Below, in pieces: positions 34,000 to 41,741 of a stretch of 64,000 bases of DNA. Every line of letters starts with the position of its first letter. Positions within the stretch are counted from its first letter, which is position 1. Source of the DNA: Nocardioides pini (GTDB lineage Bacteria > Actinomycetota > Actinomycetes > Propionibacteriales > Nocardioidaceae); assembly GCF_026712185.1 (NCBI RefSeq), contig NZ_JAPPUX010000002.1, positions 62,001 through 126,000 of the forward strand, read 5' to 3'. Below the pieces are notes generated by a model. That model saw only the letters and a list, made by a program, of their open reading frames with translations, ran no database searches and was not told where the DNA came from. The position numbers and the translations under genes were made by a program.

Positions 34000-34523
34000 G
34001 TGTCCCGATCCGCGTCCTCGGCGACTGGCAGCTGGTGGGTCCCGACGGCGAGTCGAGAGCAGTCCGATCGGCGGTGCAGCGGCTGCTGGCGTTCCTCGCC
34101 GTCCGAGGTCGGGTGCAGCAGCGGGCGTTCGTCGCGGGCAGCCTGTGGCCGGACAGCTCGGACCGGCGCGCCAGCGCCAACCTGCGCTCCACGCTGTGGC
34201 ACGCGCGGATCGAGAGTCCCGGCCTCGTCGACGGCGACGGGTCGACGTTGTGGCTGTGCGAGGGCGTGTTGACCGACTTCGACGAGGCCACCGCGGTGAT
34301 CCGCGCCGTCCTGCTGGGTGAGCCGGTCGCCCCAGAACGTCTTGCGTCCCTGGCCGGCGACGTGCTCCCGGAGTGGGACGACGAATGGGTGGTCCAGGTC
34401 CGGTTCCTGCACCGCCAGCTGCGGCTGCTGGCCCTGGAGCGGGCGGGCCAGAGACGCCACGGTGACGACCACCTCGCCACGCTGACCGTGACAAGCGACG
34501 GCCGAGGGAGGACAGACCGATGA
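33996..34523 (+). CDS. SARP-like regulator 3 with truncated BTAD
   Basis: 175 residues, GTG overlapping the preceding stop. The DNA-binding half is full length (VPIRVLGDWQLVGPDGESRAV, VAGSLWPDSSDRRASANLRSTLWHARI), but the activation domain stops after its first helices (AGDVLPEWDDEWVVQVRFLHRQLRLLALERAG) and ends in an unrelated tail. It lacks the later TPR-like helices present in its neighbours. Could compete for the same DNA sites or heterodimerise with regulator 2 (inference). Its stop overlaps the next ATG (ATGA), making regulators 2 and 3 and the 410-aa gene one translation-coupled unit. Confidence 0.8.
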   Translation: MSVPIRVLGDWQLVGPDGESRAVRSAVQRLLAFLAVRGRVQQRAFVAGSLWPDSSDRRASANLRSTLWHARIESPGLVDGDGSTLWLCEGVLTDFDEATAVIRAVLLGEPVAPERLASLAGDVLPEWDDEWVVQVRFLHRQLRLLALERAGQRRHGDDHLATLTVTSDGRGRTDR

Positions 34524-35752
34524 CCACGTCACACGGCGGCGACCAGGGATCCCAGGGCTCGTCGCGCTACGGCCCCAGTCCGGTGGGAGGACTCGGCGAG
34601 GCCTTGCGGACGCGTCCTCAGCAGTACCAGCCCGCGCCACCGACTCCCGAGCCCTCGCCGGCCCCGGAGTACGGCGAGCACCCGCCCCCGCCCGAGCCGG
34701 GCTACCAGCCCGAGCAGCCGCCCGAGCCCGCCTACCAGCCCGACCAGCCGCCACCGCCGACCGGTTACGGGTCGGAACCGGAACCCGGCGAGAACGGCGG
34801 CTACGCGCCGGAGACGCCCGAGCCGGAGGAGCCGGAGACGCCGGAGGGCGGCTACGGCCCCGAGGACCCGCAGTACGGCGGTGGTGGCGAGACGCCCGAG
34901 CCCCCGGAGCAACCGCCCACGGGGCACCCGTGCCCGCCGTCGATGACCTGTGACACCCGCGGCATCGACGACCTCCAGTGCGAGGCGTCCGGCGTAAAGG
35001 CCGAGTCCGACGCGCTGGCCGCTGTCGCTGAGGCCCTGGCGAAGAGGCGTACGGACTTCGAGACGGCGCGTTCGGCGTACACCCAGTCCCGCGATGCCGC
35101 GAGCCAGGCCGTCAAGGACTTGAACCGCCGCGTCGACGACCTGCTCGACGACACCCGGTGTCTGCTCAACAAGGACGACGTCGCCTGTATCGACGAAGCG
35201 TTCGGCCAGGTGCTGGACTGCCTCGAGGACTGCGACGACGAAGCGGGCTGCTGCATCGACGAGGGGTGCGGCTTCGAGGGCGAGACGTGGAGCGTGGGCC
35301 AGATCGAGGACCTGCGGGCGCAGGTCGTGAAGGTCGAGAAGTGCTTCGACGAGGTCCTCGTCAAGGAGCCTGCCAACCTCACCGACAGGGTCACCAAGGT
35401 GACGGGGCTGGTCGACAAGCTGGCCGAGGACCTCAAGGCCGACCCCCGCGAGGACGCGAACCGTCTGTATGCCCGTGCCAAGCACGCCCGCTGGGTGTTG
35501 GACGCCATCTGGGGTCGCTTCGCCGATGTCAACGAGTTCCAGAACTGCCTGTGCTGCGGCCTGACGTGCTCGCTCCGCGGCCGCCAGTGGCTGGCGCTCC
35601 TCGAGGGCAAGAAGGCCTACCAGGAGTGCCAGGAGAAGTCCCGCCTGCGGCGCTGCACCTGGCTGCGCGAGAACGTCGTCGACGAGACGCTCGCGACGCA
35701 GATCCTCCTCTGCCCGCCCCGCGATCCGTGTGCTGCGGAGTCCTCTGACTAG
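34520..35752 (+). CDS. Pro-rich/Cys-rich eCIS-linked protein of unknown function
   Basis: 410 residues. The first ~145 are Pro/Glu/Tyr-rich and disordered, with repeats such as PEPGYQPEQPPEPAYQPDQPP and ETPEPEEPETPEGGYGPEDP. The rest is helical with regularly spaced cysteines: PCPPSMTCDTRGIDDLQC, a ~75-residue coiled coil, DVACIDEAFGQVLDCLEDCDDEAGCCIDEGC, CLCCGLTCSLRGRQW, and QECQEKSRLRRCTWLRE near the end. No signal peptide or membrane segment. The Cys content and its coupling to regulators beside the eCIS recall the Cys-rich plate proteins at 15979-18758. No family recognised; role could be particle surface, anchoring or cargo. Confidence 0.75.
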   Translation: MTTSHGGDQGSQGSSRYGPSPVGGLGEALRTRPQQYQPAPPTPEPSPAPEYGEHPPPPEPGYQPEQPPEPAYQPDQPPPPTGYGSEPEPGENGGYAPETPEPEEPETPEGGYGPEDPQYGGGGETPEPPEQPPTGHPCPPSMTCDTRGIDDLQCEASGVKAESDALAAVAEALAKRRTDFETARSAYTQSRDAASQAVKDLNRRVDDLLDDTRCLLNKDDVACIDEAFGQVLDCLEDCDDEAGCCIDEGCGFEGETWSVGQIEDLRAQVVKVEKCFDEVLVKEPANLTDRVTKVTGLVDKLAEDLKADPREDANRLYARAKHARWVLDAIWGRFADVNEFQNCLCCGLTCSLRGRQWLALLEGKKAYQECQEKSRLRRCTWLRENVVDETLATQILLCPPRDPCAAESSD

Positions 35753-35917
35753 GAGTCGCCGCGCCAACGCACTAATCAACTGCCGCGACGCACCCAACCG
35801 CCTGCGCGACTCGCTCGCCGACCGCCCGTCAGAGACCACCGCCATCACGGCGACGTATGTCCACTCCTGCATCCAAGCTCCATGAACATGAACGAGTGTC
35901 GAGAGTGGAGTCCGACC

Positions 35918-36391
35918 ATGGATGAGACAACAGCGCTCTTGCTGGCGGCCGCAGTTGGTGCGGGGGGAGCAATCGTGGGGCAGCTGGTAACTGCCGCGCT
36001 CGGGCAGCGCGCCGCGAACAGACGGCTGGCCTGGGAGCGGCACGGTCGATTCTTAGACGTGCAGAGGGCACTGTTTGCTCAGCTGCTGAACTTGCATTGG
36101 GAGTTTCATCGGCAGTGCATGGCCAGCGGTGACACTGTGGAAGCGGACTACGACAGGAACCTCGAGTCCACTGGCACGCTCGTGAACGAGATCGCTCTCC
36201 TTGCGCCCGATCTCGCAGCCGTCGTCGGGGCGCTTGAGGCAGCGGCAGCGGAGGCCTACTCCGAGATCTCGGACAGGGGCAACGCAGGGCAGCCGCTCAA
36301 TGTCAGCAACTATGCGGTCACCGAGTTGTATCGAGAGACCATTGAAGTGTGCCGCGAGGAGATGGCAAAGCACCTGAACGGACCAGACTGA
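35918..36391 (+). CDS. Unknown protein with one N-terminal membrane segment
   Basis: 157 residues from ATG 35918 preceded by GTGGAG; ATG 35882 in frame is an alternative with a poorer site. One hydrophobic segment, ALLLAAAVGAGGAIVGQLVTAAL (residues ~5-27), is followed by a charged helical domain (RRLAWERHGRFLDVQRALFAQLLNLHWEFHRQ, LESTGTLVNEIALLAPDLAAVVGALEAAAAEAYSEI). Looks like a type I/III anchored membrane protein with a cytoplasmic helical domain. No family recognised. It opens the lower-GC patchwork region. Confidence 0.6.
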   Translation: MDETTALLLAAAVGAGGAIVGQLVTAALGQRAANRRLAWERHGRFLDVQRALFAQLLNLHWEFHRQCMASGDTVEADYDRNLESTGTLVNEIALLAPDLAAVVGALEAAAAEAYSEISDRGNAGQPLNVSNYAVTELYRETIEVCREEMAKHLNGPD

Positions 36392-37018
36392 CCGGGCCTG
36401 CAGAGCGAAGCGAGTGGAGCTTGACCGGCGGCCGCCGGTCAGCCTCCGCGCAACGGACTTCAGCGGGGTCCCGGTGCACGCAGCACCGCCCTGAACCATC
36501 TATTCATGCAACAGCCCAGCTCGCGGCGGTTTGACGCATGCTCGCTTGCCCGCATCACGGCTGCGGCCTGCTCTTCGGCCCATTGGCTGGTGGCGAGCGC
36601 CTGAGGTGAGTTGGCTCGCAACATGCGCCGGTCACGAGCGCGAGTTCTCCAATCTCCTCGGGAGAGGGCGCGATGTGCTTGCTCAGCTTGGCTGCTGGCG
36701 CCGTACCAGTCGCCGATGACCACGTAGCAGTCGGGGCGCCACCGCTCATTCGAGGTACCCGGTCGTGCAGCATCACGAGCTCCCGACCAGGGAGGGCAAG
36801 ATGCCCCAAAGCGGCGCCTCACACTTGCCACATCAGCTCGTGGCTCGCGTGGCCCTAGCGATGCCGGGAACGACGACTGTGAGGTGGATGCCCACGGGAG
36901 GTTGCGCGGGACTGAATTGGCCGAGCATTGGCGTCAATTGCATGCAACCCGCGGGCTTCAGTAAGCGCAGATGGCGAGAGATTAGTCCGGGCGGACGATG
37001 GAGGGAACGCATATGTAA
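36392..37018. other. Gene-poor stretch, no convincing gene
   Basis: 627 bases between the unknown membrane protein and the SAHH-like gene. Short open frames exist on both strands (e.g. minus strand 36460-36831 and 36555-36809), but they overlap one another, have no ribosome sites and show no family pattern. Adjacent frames on the minus strand around 36560-36830 each carry protein-like pieces, so a decayed gene is possible. The right part is noticeably AT-richer than the eCIS region. No clear RNA gene or terminator seen. Confidence 0.4.
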
Positions 37019-38344
37019 TCACGGGGCTTGCAAGAGTTGATTCTCGGCCGGGTGACGATCGAAGTAGCGGTTGAGTTCATCGGGGCTCGAGGACATGTGA
37101 TTGAGGTGTAACCATGACCTCAAGATCGCCATCTCCGCATCCGGGCCGATGGGGAGTTCATCGTTCTCCCAGCCGAACTTGTAGACCCTCGGGGTTACTC
37201 CGGTTGGTCGCGATAAAAGCCACTGGGCGGCGACAAGCATCTCTGCGTTGATCGGGTCAATGACGCGCGGCGCAAGACTCTCACTGTCGGGCCGAAAGAA
37301 GTTGATCGGGAAACCCTCAGCCACGAGGAGCGCTTGTAGGTTGGACCCGGTGCTCACATCCCGGATACCTAGCCGTCTCCAGATGTCACCATCGGTCGGC
37401 CGTGGGAACGTGACACGCCCGGTGGCGCTTTCCTGCAATCGAGCGAACTCCACGGTGCCCGACGATGCACTCACGAGATACGCGATCGTGCAACCTCCGC
37501 GGCGCAGCGCATTCAGCTCGTCAAGGGCGAAGCAATCGGAACCAGTCGCACCGATGACTACCGTCGTGTTGGCCGCATGCGATGCCCGCACCACATCGCA
37601 CACGAGGAAGCCTTCCTTCGCGGCTACCGATCGAACATGAGGGTCCTTCTCGACCACCACGACGTCGCATCGGTAAGTCCGCAGGCCTTTAGCGATCGCC
37701 CGTCCGAGGATCCCGTATCCGACAACAACTACACGCCGGTAAGGGAGAAAATCCCCGAGCGCGCCCAACGCCAGCGAAAGCTCCTCGATGATGCGGGTCG
37801 CGACGAAGACATTCTCGAACCGGATCTTCAGCATAGAACGGGCGATGGTCACGATTGGGTAGCGAAGCCCCGCGCTACGGCGGTCGGCAAGAAACGCACT
37901 AGCCAAGCCAGCTCCACGCCTGGTCTGCTCTACGGCGGCTATCGGCGCCGAAACGGTTGCGCCACGCCCGACCCGATCAAGCATCACGGAGTAGTGCCTA
38001 CCGCCGTCCTCAAGTACGAGGGTCGACGACCACTCCTTGCCGATCAAGCCGATTGCAAGTTCCAAACGCGCGGTCACAACATCCCTCATCGATGCGTTGC
38101 GATCCGGTGGTCTGGCCTCTGCGATGACTTGATATGCGAGGTCCTTCGGCGGTTCTCGAACCGAGCCGTACATCACCGGAACGTAGATAATCGTCGCACC
38201 CAGTTCGCGCAGTATCTCGTTCAGTGTCAGCACATCTTCGAGCAGATGGTTCACATGTAGGATCGTTACGCCCGAAAATACTGCCTTCGACTTCCCGTCG
38301 ACGACGTGCCGCGTCACGGGTAGGTCGTACCTGGTTCCCGCCAT
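37019..38344 (-). CDS. SAHH-like Rossmann (NAD-binding) protein
   Basis: 441 residues. The core aligns with S-adenosylhomocysteine hydrolase: VTARLELAIGLIGKEW, AAVEQTRRGAGLASAF (in place of the EETTTG loop), LRYPIVTIARSMLKIRFENVFVATRIIEELSLALG (in place of the NDSVTKSKFDN segment; Lys kept, Asp replaced by Glu), then the NAD-binding VVVVGYGILGRAIAKGLRTYRCDVVVVEKDP. Substrate-binding residues typical of the true enzyme look changed, so it is unlikely to be housekeeping ahcY. C-terminal ~110 residues are specific (FPINFFRPDSESLAPRVIDPINAEMLVAAQWLLSRP). Likely co-transcribed with the upstream TM gene (42-base gap). Codon use is more AT-rich than in neighbours, suggesting transfer. Confidence 0.75.
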   Translation of the reverse strand: MAGTRYDLPVTRHVVDGKSKAVFSGVTILHVNHLLEDVLTLNEILRELGATIIYVPVMYGSVREPPKDLAYQVIAEARPPDRNASMRDVVTARLELAIGLIGKEWSSTLVLEDGGRHYSVMLDRVGRGATVSAPIAAVEQTRRGAGLASAFLADRRSAGLRYPIVTIARSMLKIRFENVFVATRIIEELSLALGALGDFLPYRRVVVVGYGILGRAIAKGLRTYRCDVVVVEKDPHVRSVAAKEGFLVCDVVRASHAANTTVVIGATGSDCFALDELNALRRGGCTIAYLVSASSGTVEFARLQESATGRVTFPRPTDGDIWRRLGIRDVSTGSNLQALLVAEGFPINFFRPDSESLAPRVIDPINAEMLVAAQWLLSRPTGVTPRVYKFGWENDELPIGPDAEMAILRSWLHLNHMSSSPDELNRYFDRHPAENQLLQAP

Positions 38345-38386
38345 CGGGCCTTCACCCCTTGCGATCGCTTCGGCTTGATCTCGGAT

Positions 38387-38977
38387 CTATCCAGTTGCAA
38401 CTCGCACGGCGTAGTCAGCTGAGGTCATCAGGAAGAACACGAATGTGGCGCCCATCAAGATGTATCCGCGATTGATCCAGCGATATTTTGCTCGGATGAA
38501 GCATGCGAAGACATGCGAGTCGTTGACAATGGCCCGCGTTGCGAACGGGGTATCGACACTCACCATGCGGTCAACAAACGCTCGATTGCTGAGCCCTGAG
38601 ATCGGGTAGAAATGCATCACCACCTCTGGGCGTACGGTTTCGGGAATATCAGGATCCACGGCGTGCATCCGGTAAAGTCCAGCTAAGCGATCAGCACGCA
38701 GACCGCGGTTAGCCAGAGCGAGCACGGCACAGATGATCGAGGATGCCAGGCACGCAGCCATAGCTCCGAGAAGCAGCCAAGTCTCGAACGCGAACTCTGA
38801 CAGTGAGTCGTAGAGCGTGTTGACTCCTCTGAGGACGAGGCTGCTGAGAAACGCGACGAAAATGCCGTTGACCGTTAGGATGAGTTGGGCCTTCGCTTCG
38901 GCAGATTGGTACCAGTTGCTTAGATCCGCTCTCACTATGAGTGCGAAGGACAACGCGGGGTCATCTGCGTCGGCCAT
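38387..38977 (-). CDS. Membrane protein resembling Pycsar TM effectors (PycTM/DUF5706-like)
   Basis: 196 residues from ATG 38977, chosen because AGGAG lies 8 bases upstream (ATG 38983 is too close to it). LSNWYQSAEAKAQLILTVNGIFVAFLSSLVL is the 'W-x-x-x-A-x-x-K-A-x-x-x-L-x-x-N-G' start with first TM segment; WLLLGAMAACLASSIICAVLAL is the second. A soluble segment (HFYPISGLSNRAFVDRMV; VNDSHVFACFIRAKYRWINRGYIL) leads to a last hydrophobic segment (GYILMGATFVFFLMTSADYAV). This layout and the 'K-Y-x-x-I' turn match membrane effectors of nucleotide-signal defence systems, which depolarise the cell. No cyclase is adjacent; the partner is the SAHH-like gene. Confidence 0.6.
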   Translation of the reverse strand: MADADDPALSFALIVRADLSNWYQSAEAKAQLILTVNGIFVAFLSSLVLRGVNTLYDSLSEFAFETWLLLGAMAACLASSIICAVLALANRGLRADRLAGLYRMHAVDPDIPETVRPEVVMHFYPISGLSNRAFVDRMVSVDTPFATRAIVNDSHVFACFIRAKYRWINRGYILMGATFVFFLMTSADYAVRVATG

Positions 38978-38983
38978 CGCCAT

Positions 38984-39836
38984 GACTCCTTGATCCCGTG
39001 TGCAACCAGTCGTAGAGGGTTCCTTGGGCCTACCGAACATGGAATCACCACCAGTCAGCGGGGCCGCTTCGAGACGCGGCGTTCGGGAACGGACGCCCCT
39101 GCGCGGGCGTCTCGTCGCCGGTTGCCGACCTCTAGTCTCTGCCGCTCCGGCGATGAGGGCAAGGGCCAGAATGCGCGGCTAAAGCATCTCATTCCATCGG
39201 GCGAGGCATGAATTTCTCGGCCGCTTCGGCGAATGCGGTCGTGACCGCGGCCTGGATCTGCGTGAAGGGTAGCTACAAGTCGCCTCGTTTGGAGGGCGGC
39301 ACCATTCAGGCTGCTGGATCCTGCCGATAAGGCGGCTGATCGTTGATGACCCGCACGAGGGCGGCGGCAGCGCCGCCCTGCTCGGGAGTGCTTGAGCGCG
39401 TCCACCGCGACGGCGGCCGTGGTGACCTTGCCGGAATCGTCTCGGGTCAACTCGTATGTGAGAGATTCGCATCCGCAACAGCCTCCCCCAGCAAGGAGGC
39501 GTCGACAGGGATCCAGCACGGATCCTCGTTCGCAGGACTGGTTGAGGCGGGGCCGGATGTTGGCGCGCCTATCTGGGCGGGTCGACGCAACTCTTGGCGG
39601 GGAGTGACGTCTATCGGTGTCCCCGAGTGGGCCGCATCTTTGCCGGCGCATGACGCCTTTTGAGGTGTCACCCAGCGTCGCGAGCGTGCCGCACCTATTC
39701 ACCAAGTATTCGGTCAGAAGGCCCCCCGTTGAGGCATGCCAGGGCAAGGGCTGACTCAGCCCGGGGCGGTGTTTCCGCAGGTCAGGGCAGGTTCGCGCAA
39801 ATCGGGACAACTCATTGGAGCCCCTGTCGATGGCCA
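38984..39836. other. Gene-poor stretch with decayed coding remnants
   Basis: No intact gene. On the minus strand between about 39180 and 39480, pieces of protein-like sequence appear in different frames: LTYELTRDDSGKVTTAAVAVDALKHSR, then VINDQPPYRQDPAA ending in TGA, then LPFTQIQAAVTTAFAEAAEKFMPRP ending at 39208. In-frame stops and frame changes between them indicate one or two decayed small genes. A degenerate direct repeat lies at 39581-39695. The tRNA-like 3' end follows at 39839. Confidence 0.45.
39581..39695 (+). repeat. Degenerate direct repeat, copy A
   Basis: Starts gtcgacgcaactct, then ggggagtgacgtctat, gtgtccccgagt, ggccgca, and about 100 bases after the start cgagcgtgccgcac. The same landmarks in the same order and spacing occur at 41525-41642 on the same strand, with divergence between them. 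Confidence 0.65.
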
Positions 39837-39838
39837 AG

Positions 39839-39873
39839 GGGTCGCAGGTTCAAATCCTGTCAGCCCGACCGAG
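39839..39873 (+). repeat. tRNA 3'-end-like sequence (att-like), copy 1
   Basis: T-arm and acceptor 3' strand of a tRNA: stem gcagg / cctgt around a ttcaaat loop (39845-39861), then cagcccgac. The matching 5' half (acceptor cgggctg, D-arm, anticodon arm) is not present upstream, so this is not a complete tRNA. A fragment like this is what integration into the 3' end of a tRNA gene leaves behind. A related degenerate copy lies at 45018-45052. Confidence 0.6.
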
Positions 39874-39877
39874 AAGG

Positions 39878-39914
39878 CCGGCTCTGACCAGCGGAAACGC
39901 TGAGTCAGGGCCGG
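39878..39914 (+). terminator. Hairpin downstream of tRNA-like end
   Basis: Arms ccggctctgac (39878-39888) and gtcagggccgg (39904-39914) pair over 11 positions with one mismatch (G-T class), loop of 15 bases. It looks like the terminator of the tRNA gene whose 3' end precedes it. No T-run follows, as is usual in high-GC genomes. A weaker related hairpin follows copy 2 near 45056-45090. Confidence 0.5.
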
Positions 39915-40045
39915 TTCGTCATGTGAATGGCCGAGTTCCAGACCTACATCGGCATGGTCCTGGCGGTCCTGCCGCGCCCACGGGGGCCGCGCGAGACGGC
40001 AGGTAGGTACGACGACCGGCGGACGTACCGCCCGGGTCCGGCTGG

Positions 40046-40222
40046 CTACATCGAGTGCCGGTCGCTCGCGAGTCGATCGCGACGTTCCTCCTCGCGCTTG
40101 GAGTAGGCGGCGGCGCGGATCGCCTCATCGGTCTCCAGGCCGGATCCGAGACCGCCCCCGACGGTGGCCGCCGAGGCAACGAACCAGGCCAGGACCAACA
40201 GGTCGGGGTATCCGACCCCTGC
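40046..40222 (-). pseudogene. Detached C-terminal coding segment beyond an in-frame TAA
   Basis: In the same frame as the gene at 40223-41047 and directly after its TAA (40223-40225), the sequence continues without interruption for 58 codons: AGVGYPDLLVLAWFVASAATVGGG, then GLGSGLETDEAIRAAAYSKREEERRDR and a stop TAG at 40046-40048. It reads as a hydrophobic segment plus a charged helical tail, with normal high-GC codon use. Most simply this is the original C-terminus, so the TAA is a nonsense mutation (or sequencing error) within a ~333-codon gene. Confidence 0.75.
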
Positions 40223-41047
40223 TTATAGGTACCCGCCCATGAGATCGGGGTCCAGGACGAACAACGCCCACGCCAGGTTCACGATGTAGAGCGCGACGTA
40301 GCAGATCAGCACGCCGGCCGTCAGGGTCACCACGGTCGAGGCGTTGTAGAGCCTGGACCTCTCTCGAGCCCGGAGGGACTCGTCGTCAGGTCGGTCCCAC
40401 AGCTCGCCGTCGATCACGAGCCAGCCCACGACAAGGGCGATCGAGGCGATCGTGGCCACCACGAGGCGCCACCACGACAGCGAGTCCGCCAGCAGCCAGA
40501 CGGTCGAGTTGACGGTGGCCACGGCACCGGTTGCCAGGGCCGCCACGAGCGCGGACTTCAGGCCGGGGACGAGCAGCCACGGACGGTTTGCGAGCACCAT
40601 GCCCAGGAGCAGGCGCCACCAGCCACGCTGGTGCGGCAGGACCACGCGTTGTTCGCCGTCCGGGGTGCTGGGCTCCGACATCGCACTGAGCAGTGAGCGC
40701 AGCGCTCGACGGGACCGGGCTTGCACACGGATCCCGCCCAGAGCGGGCAGCGAAAGCACCGCGGTCCGTTGCGCCCGGTCCGTCTGGACCAGCAGGTGTC
40801 GGCCCTCGTCGTCATGGAGTGGTAGTTCGGTCAGGCCGACGACCAGGTCCCAGTCCTGCTCGTGTGCCCGCTCCTGAAGCCGACCCACGGCCTTCTCAAC
40901 GTCCTCGGACCCGGTGGTGAAGGGCTCGCTCACGATGGTGATGTCCCACGTACCACCCCCGTGGGGCGGACTCAGGTCGGACATCCGTCGTGCGATCGCG
41001 GTGGGCGCGGCTGGATCTGCCACGAGACCGACCCGAATCTTCGTCAT
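40223..41047 (-). CDS. Predicted membrane protein, truncated by an in-frame stop
   Basis: 274 residues to the TAA at 40223. Residues ~1-110: soluble alpha/beta domain (TKIRVGLVADPAAPTAIARRMSDL, WDLVVGLTELPLHDDEGRHLLVQTDRAQRTAVLSLPALGG). Then RRALRSLLSAM, followed by membrane segments: LLVPGLKSALVAALATGAVATVNSTVWLLAD, LVVATIASIALVVGWLVI, and ASTVVTLTAGVLICYVALYIVNLAWALFVL. It belongs to a type of uncharacterised actinobacterial membrane protein that normally carries one more hydrophobic stretch and a charged tail; that part is present downstream of the stop (40046-40222). Probably non-functional or altered. Confidence 0.7.
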   Translation of the reverse strand: MTKIRVGLVADPAAPTAIARRMSDLSPPHGGGTWDITIVSEPFTTGSEDVEKAVGRLQERAHEQDWDLVVGLTELPLHDDEGRHLLVQTDRAQRTAVLSLPALGGIRVQARSRRALRSLLSAMSEPSTPDGEQRVVLPHQRGWWRLLLGMVLANRPWLLVPGLKSALVAALATGAVATVNSTVWLLADSLSWWRLVVATIASIALVVGWLVIDGELWDRPDDESLRARERSRLYNASTVVTLTAGVLICYVALYIVNLAWALFVLDPDLMGGYL

Positions 41048-41063
41048 AGGACATCAGACCTCA

Positions 41064-41530
41064 TACGTCGACCTTCCACCATCGGTGAGCCCGACGTGCT
41101 AGCCGGTGTGCGAACTCCAGGAGCAGGTACCCGCCGGCGGTCCAGCGCAGGTTGTCAGGCTGCAACGACACCCGCACCGACTTCCGCTTCACCGCGGCGT
41201 GCCTGTCCGCAGGGGGATCCGGTGCAGCCTGCGCTCGCCCCGAGCTGCCACGACCAGTGCTGCACCGTCGGGGGTGACCTCGATGCCCGCGACGGGCCGG
41301 TGCGTCGAGGCGATCGACCGGCTTTCCGGCACTCGCGCTCGACCTCGTGGCCGAGCGGGTCGCCAGTGCATGACGATGCCGAGTTCGAGGCCGAGGCGCT
41401 TGCTGCGAAACGCCACGTGGGTGTTTCGCAGGGCGTAGGGCATTTTCGACCACTGATGACGACCGATCGAGACCCCAGATTGGTTCCGCTTCAGTAGGTC
41501 GACGACGTACGACAGTCGCGGCCGGTCGAC
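41064..41530 (-). pseudogene. Decayed SMP-30/gluconolactonase-like beta-propeller gene
   Basis: Protein-like sequence crosses frames. One frame gives SYVVDLLKRNQSGVSIGRH, then GIVMHWRPARPRGRARVPES and AGIEVTPDGAALVVAARGERRLHRIPL up to a stop at 41189. About 15 bases earlier the next frame takes over with KRKSVRVSLQPDNLRWTAGGYLLLEFAHR and ends at 41064. GIEVTPDGAALVVAA...RPDNLRWTAGG is typical of SMP-30-like or strictosidine-synthase-like propellers. No start, and a frameshift near 41195-41215, so only a 3' remnant persists. Confidence 0.6.
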
Positions 41531-41642
41531 GCAACTTCTCGGTGGGGGAGTGACGTCTATGGGGTGTCCCCGAGTCGGCCGCACCTGCTCCCGGTGCGCC
41601 ACCGGACGTACCCGGCCAAGGTGCCGACGAGCGTGCCGCACA
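41525..41642 (+). repeat. Degenerate direct repeat, copy B
   Basis: Second copy of the element at 39581-39695: gtcgacgcaactt, gggggagtgacgtctat, ggtgtccccgagt, ggccgca and, 103 bases after its start, cgagcgtgccgcac. It lies between the SMP-30-like remnant and the CoA-binding gene, in what is otherwise a 211-base noncoding gap. Confidence 0.65.
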
Positions 41643-41741
41643 GAGCCGAAGGTCACCTCGAAGCATGGTCGGAACCCGGGACCAAGGGCCCTGCTGTGCA
41701 GCGCGACCGCGCGCCTAGCCTCGACGTACGAGGAGGAAGAG

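Noticed and set aside
36460..36831. A 123-codon minus-strand gene in the gene-poor stretch
   Set aside because: No ribosome site, no recognisable family and competing overlapping frames of equal quality.
37019..38344. Housekeeping adenosylhomocysteinase (ahcY)
   Set aside because: Substrate-binding loops differ (EQTRRG in place of EETTTG, FEN in place of FDN) and the gene sits in a low-GC patch beside a TM effector-like gene.
39804..39873. A complete functional tRNA gene
   Set aside because: Only the T-arm and acceptor 3' strand are present; no matching 5' acceptor, D-arm or anticodon arm can be found at the right spacing.
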